The notes: generated by a model not told the origin, from the letters alone. Counted from the stretch's first letter, positions 53,598 to 61,637 are shown. The stretch is DNA of 64,000 nt from Micromonospora ferruginea (GCF_013694245.2 NZ_CP059322.2:3417001-3481000), one strand, 5' to 3'. Numbers and translations are program-made.

Positions 53598-54866
53598 TTG
53601 CAGGAACGCCTCGAACCCCCCGGTGTACGGGCAGGCGTCGTCGCCGAGCGTCTCCTTCGGCACGTACCGGCAGCCGTCGCAGGGTGCGCCGGTCCGGTCC
53701 AGGTGCGCGCCGTCGAACGCCCACGGGTGGGTGTCGATGCGGGCCAGGTCGGCGTACTGGCTCATGCCGATGACGGTGGCGTTCATGACCCAGTCGGTGC
53801 CGTCGACGAAGCTGCGCCGGAACCAGTCCGCCAGGTCGGCGGGGCGCCAGCCGCGTTGCAGGCCGTAGTTGCCGAGCACGGTCAGCCGCGCGGTCTGGTG
53901 CGCCCACCCGGTGTCCCGCACGCCGGCCAGCACGTCGGCGAGGCAACGCGCCTCCACCGCGTCCGCGTCGAGCCGGTCGAACCACTCGGGCAGCGGCCGG
54001 GTCGCGCCGAGCCAGCCGACGCCCCGGTAGCGCGGCGCGAAGTACCAGTAGAGCTGCCACAGGAACTCGCGCCAGCCGAACAGGCCGCGCACGAACCGGT
54101 GCACCGCCGCCGGGGGCGCGGTCCCGTCGCGGCCGGCACGCTCGGCGGCCCGGATCGCCGGTTCCGGGTCGAGCAGGCCGAGGTTGAACGAGGACGACAA
54201 CACGCTGTACGCGAGCCGCGGATCGCCGTCGCCCAGCACGCCCTCGGTGTCGGCGTACGCGGGCAGCCGGTGGTCGAGGAAGTGGGCCAGCCGGGCCCGC
54301 GCCTCGGCGTGCGTGGCCGGGTAGCGGCGCGGCGCGTCCCGGCCGACGAACCGGATCCCCTCGTCCTGCCAGCGGTCCAGGTCGCGGCGCACCTGCGCGT
54401 CGATGTCGTCCTCCACGACCGGCGGCGGCGCCGGGACCTCGGCCGTCGCCCGCTGGCGGGTCCGGCGTCCGGGCGGCGGCAGGTCCCGCAGCACGCCGTG
54501 CCGGTGCCGCGCGTAGCGGTAGAAGTCGGCCATCCGGAGCTGGCCGCGCCGCCGGTCGGCCCAGGCCGCGAAGTCGGCGCGGTCGGTGACGAACCCGCGC
54601 GGCGGCAGCACGGCCAGCCCGTCGACGGTACGGGCGAACGCGAGCGCCGCCCGCGACGTCGGGTGCACCACCTCGACCGGCTCGCCGAGTTCCGCGGCCC
54701 GGTGCCGCAACGCGGACAGGATCAGGTGCGCCTTCTGCCGGTGCACCGGACGGTGGGCGAACAGCGAGCGGGTCTCCACCAGCAGGACGCGTTGCGCGTC
54801 GTCGTCGAGGAAGTGCGGACCCACCTGGTCCGCCAGGAGCCAGCGCCAGCGAGACATGTGGGCCAT
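53592..54866 (-). CDS. Fe-S bacterial cryptochrome/(6-4) photolyase-like protein, frameshifted near the end
   Basis: A 424-residue member of the prokaryotic (6-4) photolyase/FeS-BCP group, which binds FAD and a 4Fe-4S cluster and repairs UV (6-4) photoproducts or acts as a light sensor. It opens with WRWLLADQVGPHFL. The FAD-binding half carries FGWREFLWQLYWYF and GLQRGWRPADLADWF. Four cysteines, 308, 396, 399 and 412, have the 88-3-13 spacing I recall for the cluster ligands of Agrobacterium PhrB. The reading frame stops at FEAFLQP, but the expected C-terminal helix continues in another frame (53474-53597), so the protein is about 40 residues short. The first ATG follows a GGGGGGAGG ribosome site. 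It is 28 bases downstream of a winged-helix regulator gene on the same strand. Confidence 0.9.
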   Translation of the reverse strand: MAHMSRWRWLLADQVGPHFLDDDAQRVLLVETRSLFAHRPVHRQKAHLILSALRHRAAELGEPVEVVHPTSRAALAFARTVDGLAVLPPRGFVTDRADFAAWADRRRGQLRMADFYRYARHRHGVLRDLPPPGRRTRQRATAEVPAPPPVVEDDIDAQVRRDLDRWQDEGIRFVGRDAPRRYPATHAEARARLAHFLDHRLPAYADTEGVLGDGDPRLAYSVLSSSFNLGLLDPEPAIRAAERAGRDGTAPPAAVHRFVRGLFGWREFLWQLYWYFAPRYRGVGWLGATRPLPEWFDRLDADAVEARCLADVLAGVRDTGWAHQTARLTVLGNYGLQRGWRPADLADWFRRSFVDGTDWVMNATVIGMSQYADLARIDTHPWAFDGAHLDRTGAPCDGCRYVPKETLGDDACPYTGGFEAFLQP

Positions 54867-54894
54867 CTTCCCCCCTCCCCCCGACGGAATTCCG

Positions 54895-55467
54895 TCAACT
54901 TCCGCGCACGCTCGGTCGACGGTGGTCGGTCAGCCGCAGGCCGACGCCGCGTACCGCGACGACGGTGACGCCGGTGCCCAGCTCGTCGAGCTTGCGACGC
55001 AGCCGCTTGACCAACGACTGCACGTCGGCGCGGCGACGCGTCGGCGCGTCGTGCCAGACCGCGCGGTGCAGCTCGGCGTAGCCCCACACCCGTACCGGCT
55101 CGGTGGTCAGGCAGGTGAGCAGGTCGCGTTCCAGCCGGGTGAGAGCTACCTCCCGCTCTCCCCAGCGCGCGGTGGACCGCGCCGAGTCGATCACCAGCGC
55201 GCCGTCGGGCGGCGGGGTGTTAGGCGGGGGCCCCGCCACCTCCGAATGCGTTAACGGGGGCCCCCGCCTAACACCCTCCCCGGGGGCGATCAGTTCGCGC
55301 AGCTCGTCCAGGTCGGCGACCAGCAGCAGTGGCGCCACGCCGTCCAGCAGCTCGGTCAGCCGCAGCCGCTCGGCCGGGGACGACGTCACGCCGATGACCA
55401 GCGAGAACGGGTGCTCCGCCGGGTCGGTGCCGCCGGCAGAGGCGGTATTCGTGTCGTCGTCCGCCAC
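54895..55467 (-). CDS. Winged-helix (OmpR-type effector) regulator, upstream of the photolyase gene
   Basis: A protein of about 190 residues. The N-terminal part has a receiver-like strand SLVIGVTSSPAERLRLTELL but no acidic pocket or phospho-Asp, so it is not a phosphorylated receiver. The C-terminal 90 residues are a winged helix of the trans_reg_C type: LTRLERDLLTCLTTEP, VWGYAELHRAVW, VQSLVKRLRRKL and VRGVGLRL. A paralogue lies at 60880-61419. A 54-bp palindrome in the linker adds 18 codons. I chose GTG 55467, preceded by GGTGGGGGCGC; the frame is open to another GTG at 55539. It may control the photolyase gene (28 bases downstream) or the divergent protease gene. Confidence 0.78.
   Translation of the reverse strand: MADDDTNTASAGGTDPAEHPFSLVIGVTSSPAERLRLTELLDGVAPLLLVADLDELRELIAPGEGVRRGPPLTHSEVAGPPPNTPPPDGALVIDSARSTARWGEREVALTRLERDLLTCLTTEPVRVWGYAELHRAVWHDAPTRRRADVQSLVKRLRRKLDELGTGVTVVAVRGVGLRLTDHRRPSVRGS
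55219..55272 (+). repeat. 54-bp palindromic element in frame in the regulator linker
   Basis: The third and most symmetrical copy: gttaggcgggggcccc at the left end and ggggcccccgcctaac at the right are near-perfect complements, with gcgttaa in between. Read on the minus strand in the regulator it gives VRRGPPLTHSEVAGPPPN, the same frame and strand of the element that is read in the NRPS copy at 44177. Confidence 0.92.
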
Positions 55468-55480
55468 CGCGCCCCCACCG

Positions 55481-55495
55481 TGACAATGACTGTCA
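55481..55495. promoter_or_regulatory. Operator-like inverted repeat TGACA-N5-TGTCA
   Basis: tgaca (55481-55485) and tgtca (55491-55495) form a short dyad in the 257-base divergent region between the regulator and the protease. A second GTGACAA occurs at 55524-55530. The location suits autoregulation by the adjacent winged-helix protein, but this is a guess. Confidence 0.4.
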
Positions 55496-55548
55496 ACCGG
55501 GCCCTCGATCGGTAAACCTGTTGGTGACAAGTTGCTCACGTACGGTCA

Positions 55549-55576
55549 TTGATCGCCCATTGGTGTCGATCATAGT
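55549..55576 (+). promoter_or_regulatory. Probable promoter of the protease gene
   Basis: TTGATC (55549-55554) and CATAGT (55571-55576) are 16 bases apart in an AT-richer stretch, giving a predicted leader of about 140 bases before the protease ATG. One base short of ideal spacing. Confidence 0.5.
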
Positions 55577-55724
55577 GTCCACACAGGTGGCCGGCGTAGA
55601 CCCGCACGGCGCCTAGGGGGCCTGGGGGGTTCGTTCAAACCGGTGTGACCAGTCGGGAGCGCAGCTCCTGGCCCTTCTGTCCTGGCTCGACCTTTCGCGG
55701 GTCATCCTGGAGGAGGCAGCACCG

Positions 55725-58700
55725 ATGCTGAGACGTCCACACCGAAGGGGTACCGCCGGGCGGCTGGTGAGCGCGGGCACCGCCCTGCTGCTCGCCGCGA
55801 CCGCGCTGGCCGCCACCGGCGCGCCGGCGCAGGCCGGCACCGGCGCCGGCGCGTCGGCCGGCGACAAGATCCGTCCCGAGGTCACCCGCCAGCTCCAGGG
55901 CAAGAGCGAAGGCGACTTCTGGATCCACTTCGCCGACCGGGCCGACCTGGGCAAGGTCACGGCGGTCAAGGACTGGAACGAGCGGGGCGCCGCGGTCGCC
56001 GCGACGCTGCGCAAGACCGCCGCCGACAGCCAGGCGAAGATCCGCGCCGAGCTGGACCGCTCGGGTACGACGTACCAGACGTTCTGGGCCACCAACGCCA
56101 TCAAGGTCACCGGCGGTTCGCTGACCATGGCGCAGAACTTCGCCGCCCACGCCGAGGTCGACGGCATCTACGCGCCGGTCGCCTACGAGCTGCCGAAGAC
56201 CGTCCCCGGCACCAACGAGAAGTCGACGAACGCCCTGGAGTGGGGCATCGCCAACATCAACGCCGACGACGTCTGGTCCCAGTACGGCGTCAAGGGCGCA
56301 GGCATCACCGTGGCCAGCATCGACAGCGGCGTCCAGTACGACCACCCGGCGCTGGTGAACTCCTACCGCGGCAACAACGGCGACGGCACGTTCGACCACA
56401 ACTACAACTGGTTCGACGCGGCCGGCGAGTGCGCCACCGCGCCGTGCGACTCCGACGGGCACGGCACCCACACCATGGGCACCATGGCCGGCTCGGACGG
56501 CGCCAACCAGATCGGTGTCGCCCCCGAGGTCAAGTGGATCGCCGCGAACGGGTGCTGCCCGACCGACGCCGCGCTGATCTCCTCCGGGCAGTGGATGCTG
56601 GAGCCCACCGACCTGAACGGGCAGAACCCGGACGCCAGCAAGCGGCCCAACATCATCAACAACTCGTGGGGCACCACGGCGCCGTCCAACGAGCCGTTCA
56701 TGGAGGACGTCACCAACGCCTGGACCGCCTCCGGCATCTTCGGCGTCTGGTCCAACGGCAACAACGGCCCGTCCTGCCAGACCAGCGGCTCACCGGGCAG
56801 CCTGGCCAGCAACTACTCGGCCGGCGCGTACGACATCAACAACAACATCGCCAGCTTCTCCTCCCGGGGCACCGGGCAGAACGGCGAGATCAAGCCGAAC
56901 ATCTCGGCGCCCGGCGTGAACGTCCGCTCCAGCGTGCCGAACAACTCGTACGCCAGCATCAGCGGCACCTCGATGGCGGCGCCGCACCTGGCCGGCGCGA
57001 TCGCGCTGCTCTGGTCCGCGGCGCCCACCCTGGTCGGCGATGTCGCGGCCACCCGCGCGCTGCTCGACAACGCGGCGGTCGACAAGGCCGACACCCAGTG
57101 CGGGGGCACCACCGACGACAACAACGTCTACGGCGAGGGCCGCCTCGACGCGCTCGCGCTGGTCACCGCCGCCCCGATCGGCGACAACGGCACGCTGGCC
57201 GGCAAGGTCACCGACGCGGCCGGCGCCCCGATCGCCGGCGCGACCGTCACCCTGACCGGCGCGGCGGACCGCACGCTGACCACCGGCGCCGACGGCACGT
57301 ACTCCTCGCTGCTGCCCGCCGGCGACTACCAGGTCGTCGTCTCCGCCTTCGGGTACGCGACCCGGACGCTGACCGCGACCGTCACCAAGAACACCACCAC
57401 CACGCTCGACGTCACGCTCACCGCGGTCGCGAGCGTCACGGTCAGCGGCCAGGTCACCGACGGCTCCGGCCACGGCTGGCCGCTGTACGCGAAGGTGAGC
57501 GTCGAGGGCACGCCGATCTCCGACTACACCACGCCCGCCACCGGCCGCTACAGCCTGAAGCTGCCGGCCGGGGCGACCTACCGGCTCAAGGTCGAGCCGC
57601 AGTACGCCGGCTACCTGACCGTCACCAAGGAGGTCACGGTCGGCACCGGCAACCTCACCGCGAACATCGCGGTGCCGGCGAACCCGGAGGCGTGCACCAC
57701 GGCGCCCGGCTACACCACCAGCTCCGACGGCGTCTACGAGACGTTCGACGGCACCGGCGTGCCGGACGGCTGGTCCGTGGTGGACAACGCCGGCACCGGC
57801 CAGGTGTGGGAGTTCGACGACAAGGGCGAGCGCGGCAACCTGACCGGCGGCAGCGGCCACTTCGCCATCATCGACAGCGACAACTACGGCAGCGGCGGTA
57901 AGCAGGACACGTCGCTGGTCAGCCCGGTGGTCGACCTGACCGGGGTGAGCACCCCGGTGATCCGGTTCAACCAGGACTACAACTGGCTGAACAGCGACCG
58001 CGCGGACGTCGACCTGAGCCTCGACGGCGGCACCACCTGGAGCAACGTGCTCCGGCAGGCCGCCGACGTGCGCAACAAGGTGACCGAGGTGCCGATCCCG
58101 CAGGCGGCGAACCAGTCGCAGGTGCGGGTGCGCTTCCACTACTACGAGGCGAGCTGGGAGTGGTGGTGGGAGGTCGACAACGTGCTGATCGGCAGCAAGC
58201 TGGTCTGCAAGCCGGTCGACGGCGGCCTGGTGCTCGGCCACGTGCGCGACAAGAACGACAACGGCTACGTCAACGGCGCCACCGTGACCAGCAAGGACCG
58301 CCCGGCGGAGAAGGCCACCACGGTCGCCACCCCGGACGACACCGAGCTGCCCGACGGCTTCTACTGGATGTTCTCGTCGCTGACCGGCACGCACCCGTTC
58401 ACCGCCAGCGCCGCCAACTACGTGAGCCAGACCAAGCAGGTGGACGTCCAGACCGACTGGGCCACCACGGCCACCTTCCAACTGGCCGCCGGCCGGCTGT
58501 CGGTGCAGCCGACGTCGCTGACCGGCACGGCCCGGATGCCCAGCGGCAAGGTCAGCAAGACGTTCACGGTGACCAACACCGGTGGGGCCCCGGTCAACGT
58601 CGAGTTCGCCGAGCGTGACGGCGGCTTCGTGCTGCAACGCGCGGACGGCTCGCAGCTCTCCGAGCAGGCGCTGCTCGGCTCGACCGGCGCGCCGGCGCAG

Positions 58701-60116
58701 CGACTGACCGCGCCGACGTCGCTCGCGGCCCGCTCGTCCGGCAAGTCGTCCACCTCGGTGGCGGCGGCCGCGCCGGCCGCGGACCCGTGGACCGCCATCC
58801 CGGGCTACCCGGCGAACGTGATGGACAACCGGGTCGTCACCGTCGACGGCAAGGTCTACTCCATCGCCGGCGGCGACGGCACCACGTCCAGCGCGAAGAA
58901 CTACCGGTACGACCCGGTCGCGCAGTCCTGGTCCGGCATCGCCGACCTGCCCGGCGCCCGGAACGCCGTGACGGCCGGCGTGATCGACGGCAAGATCGTC
59001 GTCACCGGCGGCTGGGGCGCCTCCGGTCCGGACGGCGGCACCTGGTCGTACGACCCGGCGGCGAACACCTGGACGCCGAAGGCGGCCAACCCGGCGCCGC
59101 GGGCGGCGGCCGGCCAGGCGGTCGCGGGCGGCAAGCTGTACGCGATCGGCGGCTGCACCACGGCCAACTGCCTGCCGATGTCCAACACGGTGGTCCGGTA
59201 CGACCCGGGCGCGAACACCTGGGAGACCCTGCCGGCCTACCCGAAGTCGGTGGCGTTCCTGTCGTGCGGCGGGGTCGACGGCATCGTCTACTGCACCGGC
59301 GGCAACGACGGCACCAACGCGCAGAAGGCCGGCTACGCCTTCGACCCGGGCGCCAACGCCTGGACCGCCATCCCGGACGCGCCGGCCGACAACTGGGCCT
59401 CCTCGTACGCGGTGGCCAACGGCAAGCTCCTGGTCGTCGGCGGGTCGCAGGGCGGCGCCATCACCAACGCCGGCTTCGCGTACGACCCGGCGACCGAGTC
59501 CTGGGCCAACCTGCCCAACGCCAACGCCCCCCGCTACCGGGGCGGCGCGGCGTGCGGGTTCTACAAGGTCGGCGGCTCGTCGGGCGGCTTCACCGCCACC
59601 AAGGACAGCGAGGTCCTGCCCGGCTTCGGCGAGTGCTCCGAGGGCTCGGCCGACGTCAGTTGGCTGACCGTCGACAAGTCGAAGGTCACGCTGGCACCCG
59701 GTGAGAAGGTCACCGTGACGGTCGGCATGACGGCCAACGTGGACCAGCCGGGCACCTACTCGGCGTCGGTCGTCATCAAGGAGGACACCCCGTACACGGT
59801 GGCCCCGGTCGCGGTCACCATGATCGCGCAGCCGCCGACCACCTGGGGCAAGCTGTCCGGCACGGTCACCGGCCGGAGCTGCCAGGGCGGCACCGCGCCG
59901 CTGCCGGGCGCGACGGTCCAGGTCGACTCCTGGGCGAACTCCTACACGTTCACCACGGACGCGGACGGCAAGTACGCCTACTGGATGGACCGGCGCAACA
60001 ACCCGCTCACCCTGATCGTCGCCAAGGACGGCTGGAAGCCCCAGACCCGCCAGACGAAGATCAGCTCCACCACACCCACCGTGGAGGACTTCACCCTCTC
60101 CCCCACCCGCTGCTGA
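55725..60116 (+). CDS. Secreted multidomain subtilisin-like serine protease with kelch propeller
   Basis: A 1463-residue exported protease. A signal peptide ends near residue 37. A propeptide-like region follows to about 170. The S8 catalytic domain (about 175-480) has Asp200 (ASIDSG), His246 (DGHGTH) and Ser416 (SGTSMAAPH). Carboxypeptidase-regulatory-like folds are at about 485-560 and 565-650, with another near 835. Between them a MAM/choice-of-anchor-like domain (about 665-830) contains YETFDG and QVWEFDD. A five-blade kelch array runs from about 1019 to 1296 (YRYDPVAQSW, WSYDPAANTW, VRYDPGANTW, YAFDPGANAW, FAYDPATESW). A last regulatory-like domain, GKLSGTVTG, ends the chain. These parts probably bind surface glycans or proteins. 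The ATG follows AGGAGG. Flanked by two paralogous regulators. Confidence 0.93.
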   Translation: MLRRPHRRGTAGRLVSAGTALLLAATALAATGAPAQAGTGAGASAGDKIRPEVTRQLQGKSEGDFWIHFADRADLGKVTAVKDWNERGAAVAATLRKTAADSQAKIRAELDRSGTTYQTFWATNAIKVTGGSLTMAQNFAAHAEVDGIYAPVAYELPKTVPGTNEKSTNALEWGIANINADDVWSQYGVKGAGITVASIDSGVQYDHPALVNSYRGNNGDGTFDHNYNWFDAAGECATAPCDSDGHGTHTMGTMAGSDGANQIGVAPEVKWIAANGCCPTDAALISSGQWMLEPTDLNGQNPDASKRPNIINNSWGTTAPSNEPFMEDVTNAWTASGIFGVWSNGNNGPSCQTSGSPGSLASNYSAGAYDINNNIASFSSRGTGQNGEIKPNISAPGVNVRSSVPNNSYASISGTSMAAPHLAGAIALLWSAAPTLVGDVAATRALLDNAAVDKADTQCGGTTDDNNVYGEGRLDALALVTAAPIGDNGTLAGKVTDAAGAPIAGATVTLTGAADRTLTTGADGTYSSLLPAGDYQVVVSAFGYATRTLTATVTKNTTTTLDVTLTAVASVTVSGQVTDGSGHGWPLYAKVSVEGTPISDYTTPATGRYSLKLPAGATYRLKVEPQYAGYLTVTKEVTVGTGNLTANIAVPANPEACTTAPGYTTSSDGVYETFDGTGVPDGWSVVDNAGTGQVWEFDDKGERGNLTGGSGHFAIIDSDNYGSGGKQDTSLVSPVVDLTGVSTPVIRFNQDYNWLNSDRADVDLSLDGGTTWSNVLRQAADVRNKVTEVPIPQAANQSQVRVRFHYYEASWEWWWEVDNVLIGSKLVCKPVDGGLVLGHVRDKNDNGYVNGATVTSKDRPAEKATTVATPDDTELPDGFYWMFSSLTGTHPFTASAANYVSQTKQVDVQTDWATTATFQLAAGRLSVQPTSLTGTARMPSGKVSKTFTVTNTGGAPVNVEFAERDGGFVLQRADGSQLSEQALLGSTGAPAQRLTAPTSLAARSSGKSSTSVAAAAPAADPWTAIPGYPANVMDNRVVTVDGKVYSIAGGDGTTSSAKNYRYDPVAQSWSGIADLPGARNAVTAGVIDGKIVVTGGWGASGPDGGTWSYDPAANTWTPKAANPAPRAAAGQAVAGGKLYAIGGCTTANCLPMSNTVVRYDPGANTWETLPAYPKSVAFLSCGGVDGIVYCTGGNDGTNAQKAGYAFDPGANAWTAIPDAPADNWASSYAVANGKLLVVGGSQGGAITNAGFAYDPATESWANLPNANAPRYRGGAACGFYKVGGSSGGFTATKDSEVLPGFGECSEGSADVSWLTVDKSKVTLAPGEKVTVTVGMTANVDQPGTYSASVVIKEDTPYTVAPVAVTMIAQPPTTWGKLSGTVTGRSCQGGTAPLPGATVQVDSWANSYTFTTDADGKYAYWMDRRNNPLTLIVAKDGWKPQTRQTKISSTTPTVEDFTLSPTRC

Positions 60117-60133
60117 CCCAGCGGCCCACCTCA

Positions 60134-60171
60134 GGCGGCCCGCCCGGTGCTCCCGCACCGAGCGGGCCGCC
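60134..60171 (+). terminator. Terminator hairpin after the protease gene
   Basis: Perfect 10-bp arms ggcggcccgc (60134-60143) and gcgggccgcc (60162-60171), with an inner cggtgc/gcaccg stem and a tccc loop, lie 17 bases after the stop. No T run follows. Confidence 0.65.
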
Positions 60172-60179
60172 CCGTCCCC

Positions 60180-60545
60180 ACCCCTCACCCCGTCCCACCC
60201 CGCGCACCCCGCCCCGCCCTGCCACCCCTCCCGCCCCGCCCTGCCACGCCCCGTCCTGCCACGCCCCGTCCTGCCCGCCATGCCCAGCCACCCACCCCGC
60301 GCACCCCGTCCCGCCCCGCGCACCCCGCCCCGCCCGCTCCGCGCGCCCCGCCCTGCCCCTCCCCGTCCTGCCCGCCATGCCCAGCCCCCACCCCCTCATC
60401 CCGTCCCGCCCCGCGCACCCCGCCCTGCCTGCCCTGCCCCGCCCCGCGCGCCCCGCCCTGCCGCCCCATCCCGCCCCGCCGCCCCGCCCTGCCACGCCCC
60501 GTCCTGCCCGCCACGCCCCGCCATGCCCGCCCCGCCCCGCCATAC
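60180..60545. repeat. C-rich low-complexity tract with imperfect tandem repeats
   Basis: About 365 bases that are almost free of A and very poor in G on the plus strand, built from variants of cccgccctgcc, ccccgcgcacc and cgtcctgcccgccatgccc. The last unit recurs about 100 bases apart (near 60266 and 60366). Open frames across it are Pro/Ala/Arg-rich in every phase and are not genes. Confidence 0.8.
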
Positions 60546-60548
60546 CCC

Positions 60549-60621
60549 GTCGATCTTGCACTTCCTGCCCCGACGAAAGCACCAAATGCCTCATCTCATG
60601 GGCACAAACTCCATGATCGAC
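60549..60621. repeat. Imperfect palindrome, GTCGATC type
   Basis: Arms gtcgatcttgcactt (60549-60563) and aactccatgatcgac (60607-60621) match at 12 of 15 positions. Degenerate member of the GATC palindrome family. Confidence 0.6.
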
Positions 60622-60643
60622 GCGCACCAGGCAGGCACACCTC

Positions 60644-60704
60644 GTCGATCATGAAGTTAGCGGCGACAAATCGGACCACGCGCACCGCTAACTTCATGAT
60701 CGAC
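60644..60704. repeat. Perfect 20-bp inverted repeat, GATCATGAAGTTAGCGG type
   Basis: Arms at 60644-60663 and 60685-60704 (starting gtcgatcatgaagttag) are perfect complements around a 21-base loop. Same GATC-N-G-AGTT layout as the other family members. Confidence 0.9.
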
Positions 60705-60750
60705 GGGGTGAGGCGGCCGATGCCGTGCCGCACCCACGCTCCACTGCGGT

Positions 60751-60804
60751 GATCAAGGAGTTTGGGTCGCGTGAGGGCTGGGCGGGGACACAAACTCCTT
60801 GATC
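60751..60804. repeat. 18-bp inverted repeat, GATCAAGGAGTTT type
   Basis: Arms 60751-60768 and 60787-60804 pair at 17 of 18 positions. The core gatcaaggagtt is identical to that of the palindrome at 10264-10321, 50 kb away. Confidence 0.88.
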
Positions 60805-60879
60805 GCGCTGCGTTCGGCACGCAGGACGGGAGGGGCGAGGGCGGGGCAGGGTGAGGGGCAGGGCAGGGCGGGGGCGGGG

Positions 60880-61419
60880 TCAGGAGGGGGTTAGGCGGAA
60901 GCCGACGCCTCGGACGGCGTGGATGGTGGCGGCGGCGTCGAGGCGGCCCAGCTTGTGCCGGATGCGGCGGACCACCGAGTGCATGTCGGAGCCCCGGCCG
61001 AGGTGGTCATTGCCCCAGACCTCGCGGTGCAGCCGGGCATACGTCCACACCTGGCCCGGGGTGCCGGCGAGGCAGACCAGCAGGTCGTGCTCCAGGGGCG
61101 TCAGACCGACCTCCCGTTCACGCCAGCGCAACACTCGCCGGTCGGAGTCGACGGCCAGCGCCGGCCGCCGGTCCACCGTCTCGACGTCGGACGCAGCGGC
61201 GACGACGTCACCGGCCGCCCCCTCGGCGTCGACACCGGACGGCACCGCGCCGGCATCCCGGGAGGACGTCGGGCGGCGGACCAGGTCGAGGAACCGGCGG
61301 GCCTGGTGGGCGCTGGAGACGATCAGGAACGTCTCGGTGCCGCCGAGCAGTTGGGCGAGCTGCCGGCGCTCGGTCGCCGAGGACGCGATGCCGATGACCA
61401 AGGACGGGATCGTTGTCAT
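60880..61419 (-). CDS. Winged-helix (OmpR-type effector) regulator, paralogue of the 54895 gene
   Basis: A 179-residue paralogue of the regulator at 54895-55467. The N-terminal MTTIPSLVIGIASSATERRQ matches the other protein's SLVIGVTSSPAER region, again without receiver acids. The C-terminal winged helix reads LTPLEHDLLVCLAGTP, VWTYARLHREVW, MHSVVRRIRHKL and VRGVGFRL. The linker lacks the 54-bp element found in the other copy. I chose ATG 61419, whose protein aligns with the paralogue; the frame is open for 40 more codons but these look non-coding. The signal it senses is unknown. Together the two bracket the protease gene. Confidence 0.82.
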   Translation of the reverse strand: MTTIPSLVIGIASSATERRQLAQLLGGTETFLIVSSAHQARRFLDLVRRPTSSRDAGAVPSGVDAEGAAGDVVAAASDVETVDRRPALAVDSDRRVLRWREREVGLTPLEHDLLVCLAGTPGQVWTYARLHREVWGNDHLGRGSDMHSVVRRIRHKLGRLDAAATIHAVRGVGFRLTPS

Positions 61420-61583
61420 CCGTTCCCACTTTCCGGCAGGCTGGCGCAGCTCCCGGCAATTACCGCGCCCATTTCGGCGTGGCGGTTCGGGCCGTCCACC
61501 GTTGCGGTGCGCCGTGGCGCGGCGGGCAGCCTGAAGCAAGCTGGAGCTGCGGATTCGTGAGGCGTCGGGCTGAGCTACCGCGG

Positions 61584-61637
61584 ATCATATAGCCGCACAC
61601 CGATGATTGGTATAGCAGTTAACGTCGATGTAACTGC
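61584..61637 (-). promoter_or_regulatory. Possible promoter and operator for the second winged-helix regulator
   Basis: On the minus strand TATGAT (61589-61584) is a good -10, with only a weak -35 about 17 bases upstream. A dyad gcagtta (61615-61621) / taactgc (61631-61637) lies just beyond it, where an activator could bind. The region is clearly AT-richer than its surroundings and about 165 bases upstream of the start. Confidence 0.4.

Noticed and set aside
60180..60545. CRISPR array
   Set aside because: The repeats are imperfect, of variable length, without unique spacers and without cas genes.
60147..60752. Pro/Ala/Arg-rich open frames across the C-rich tract
   Set aside because: The tract is low complexity and lacks stops in several frames at once; the peptides have no structure or motifs.
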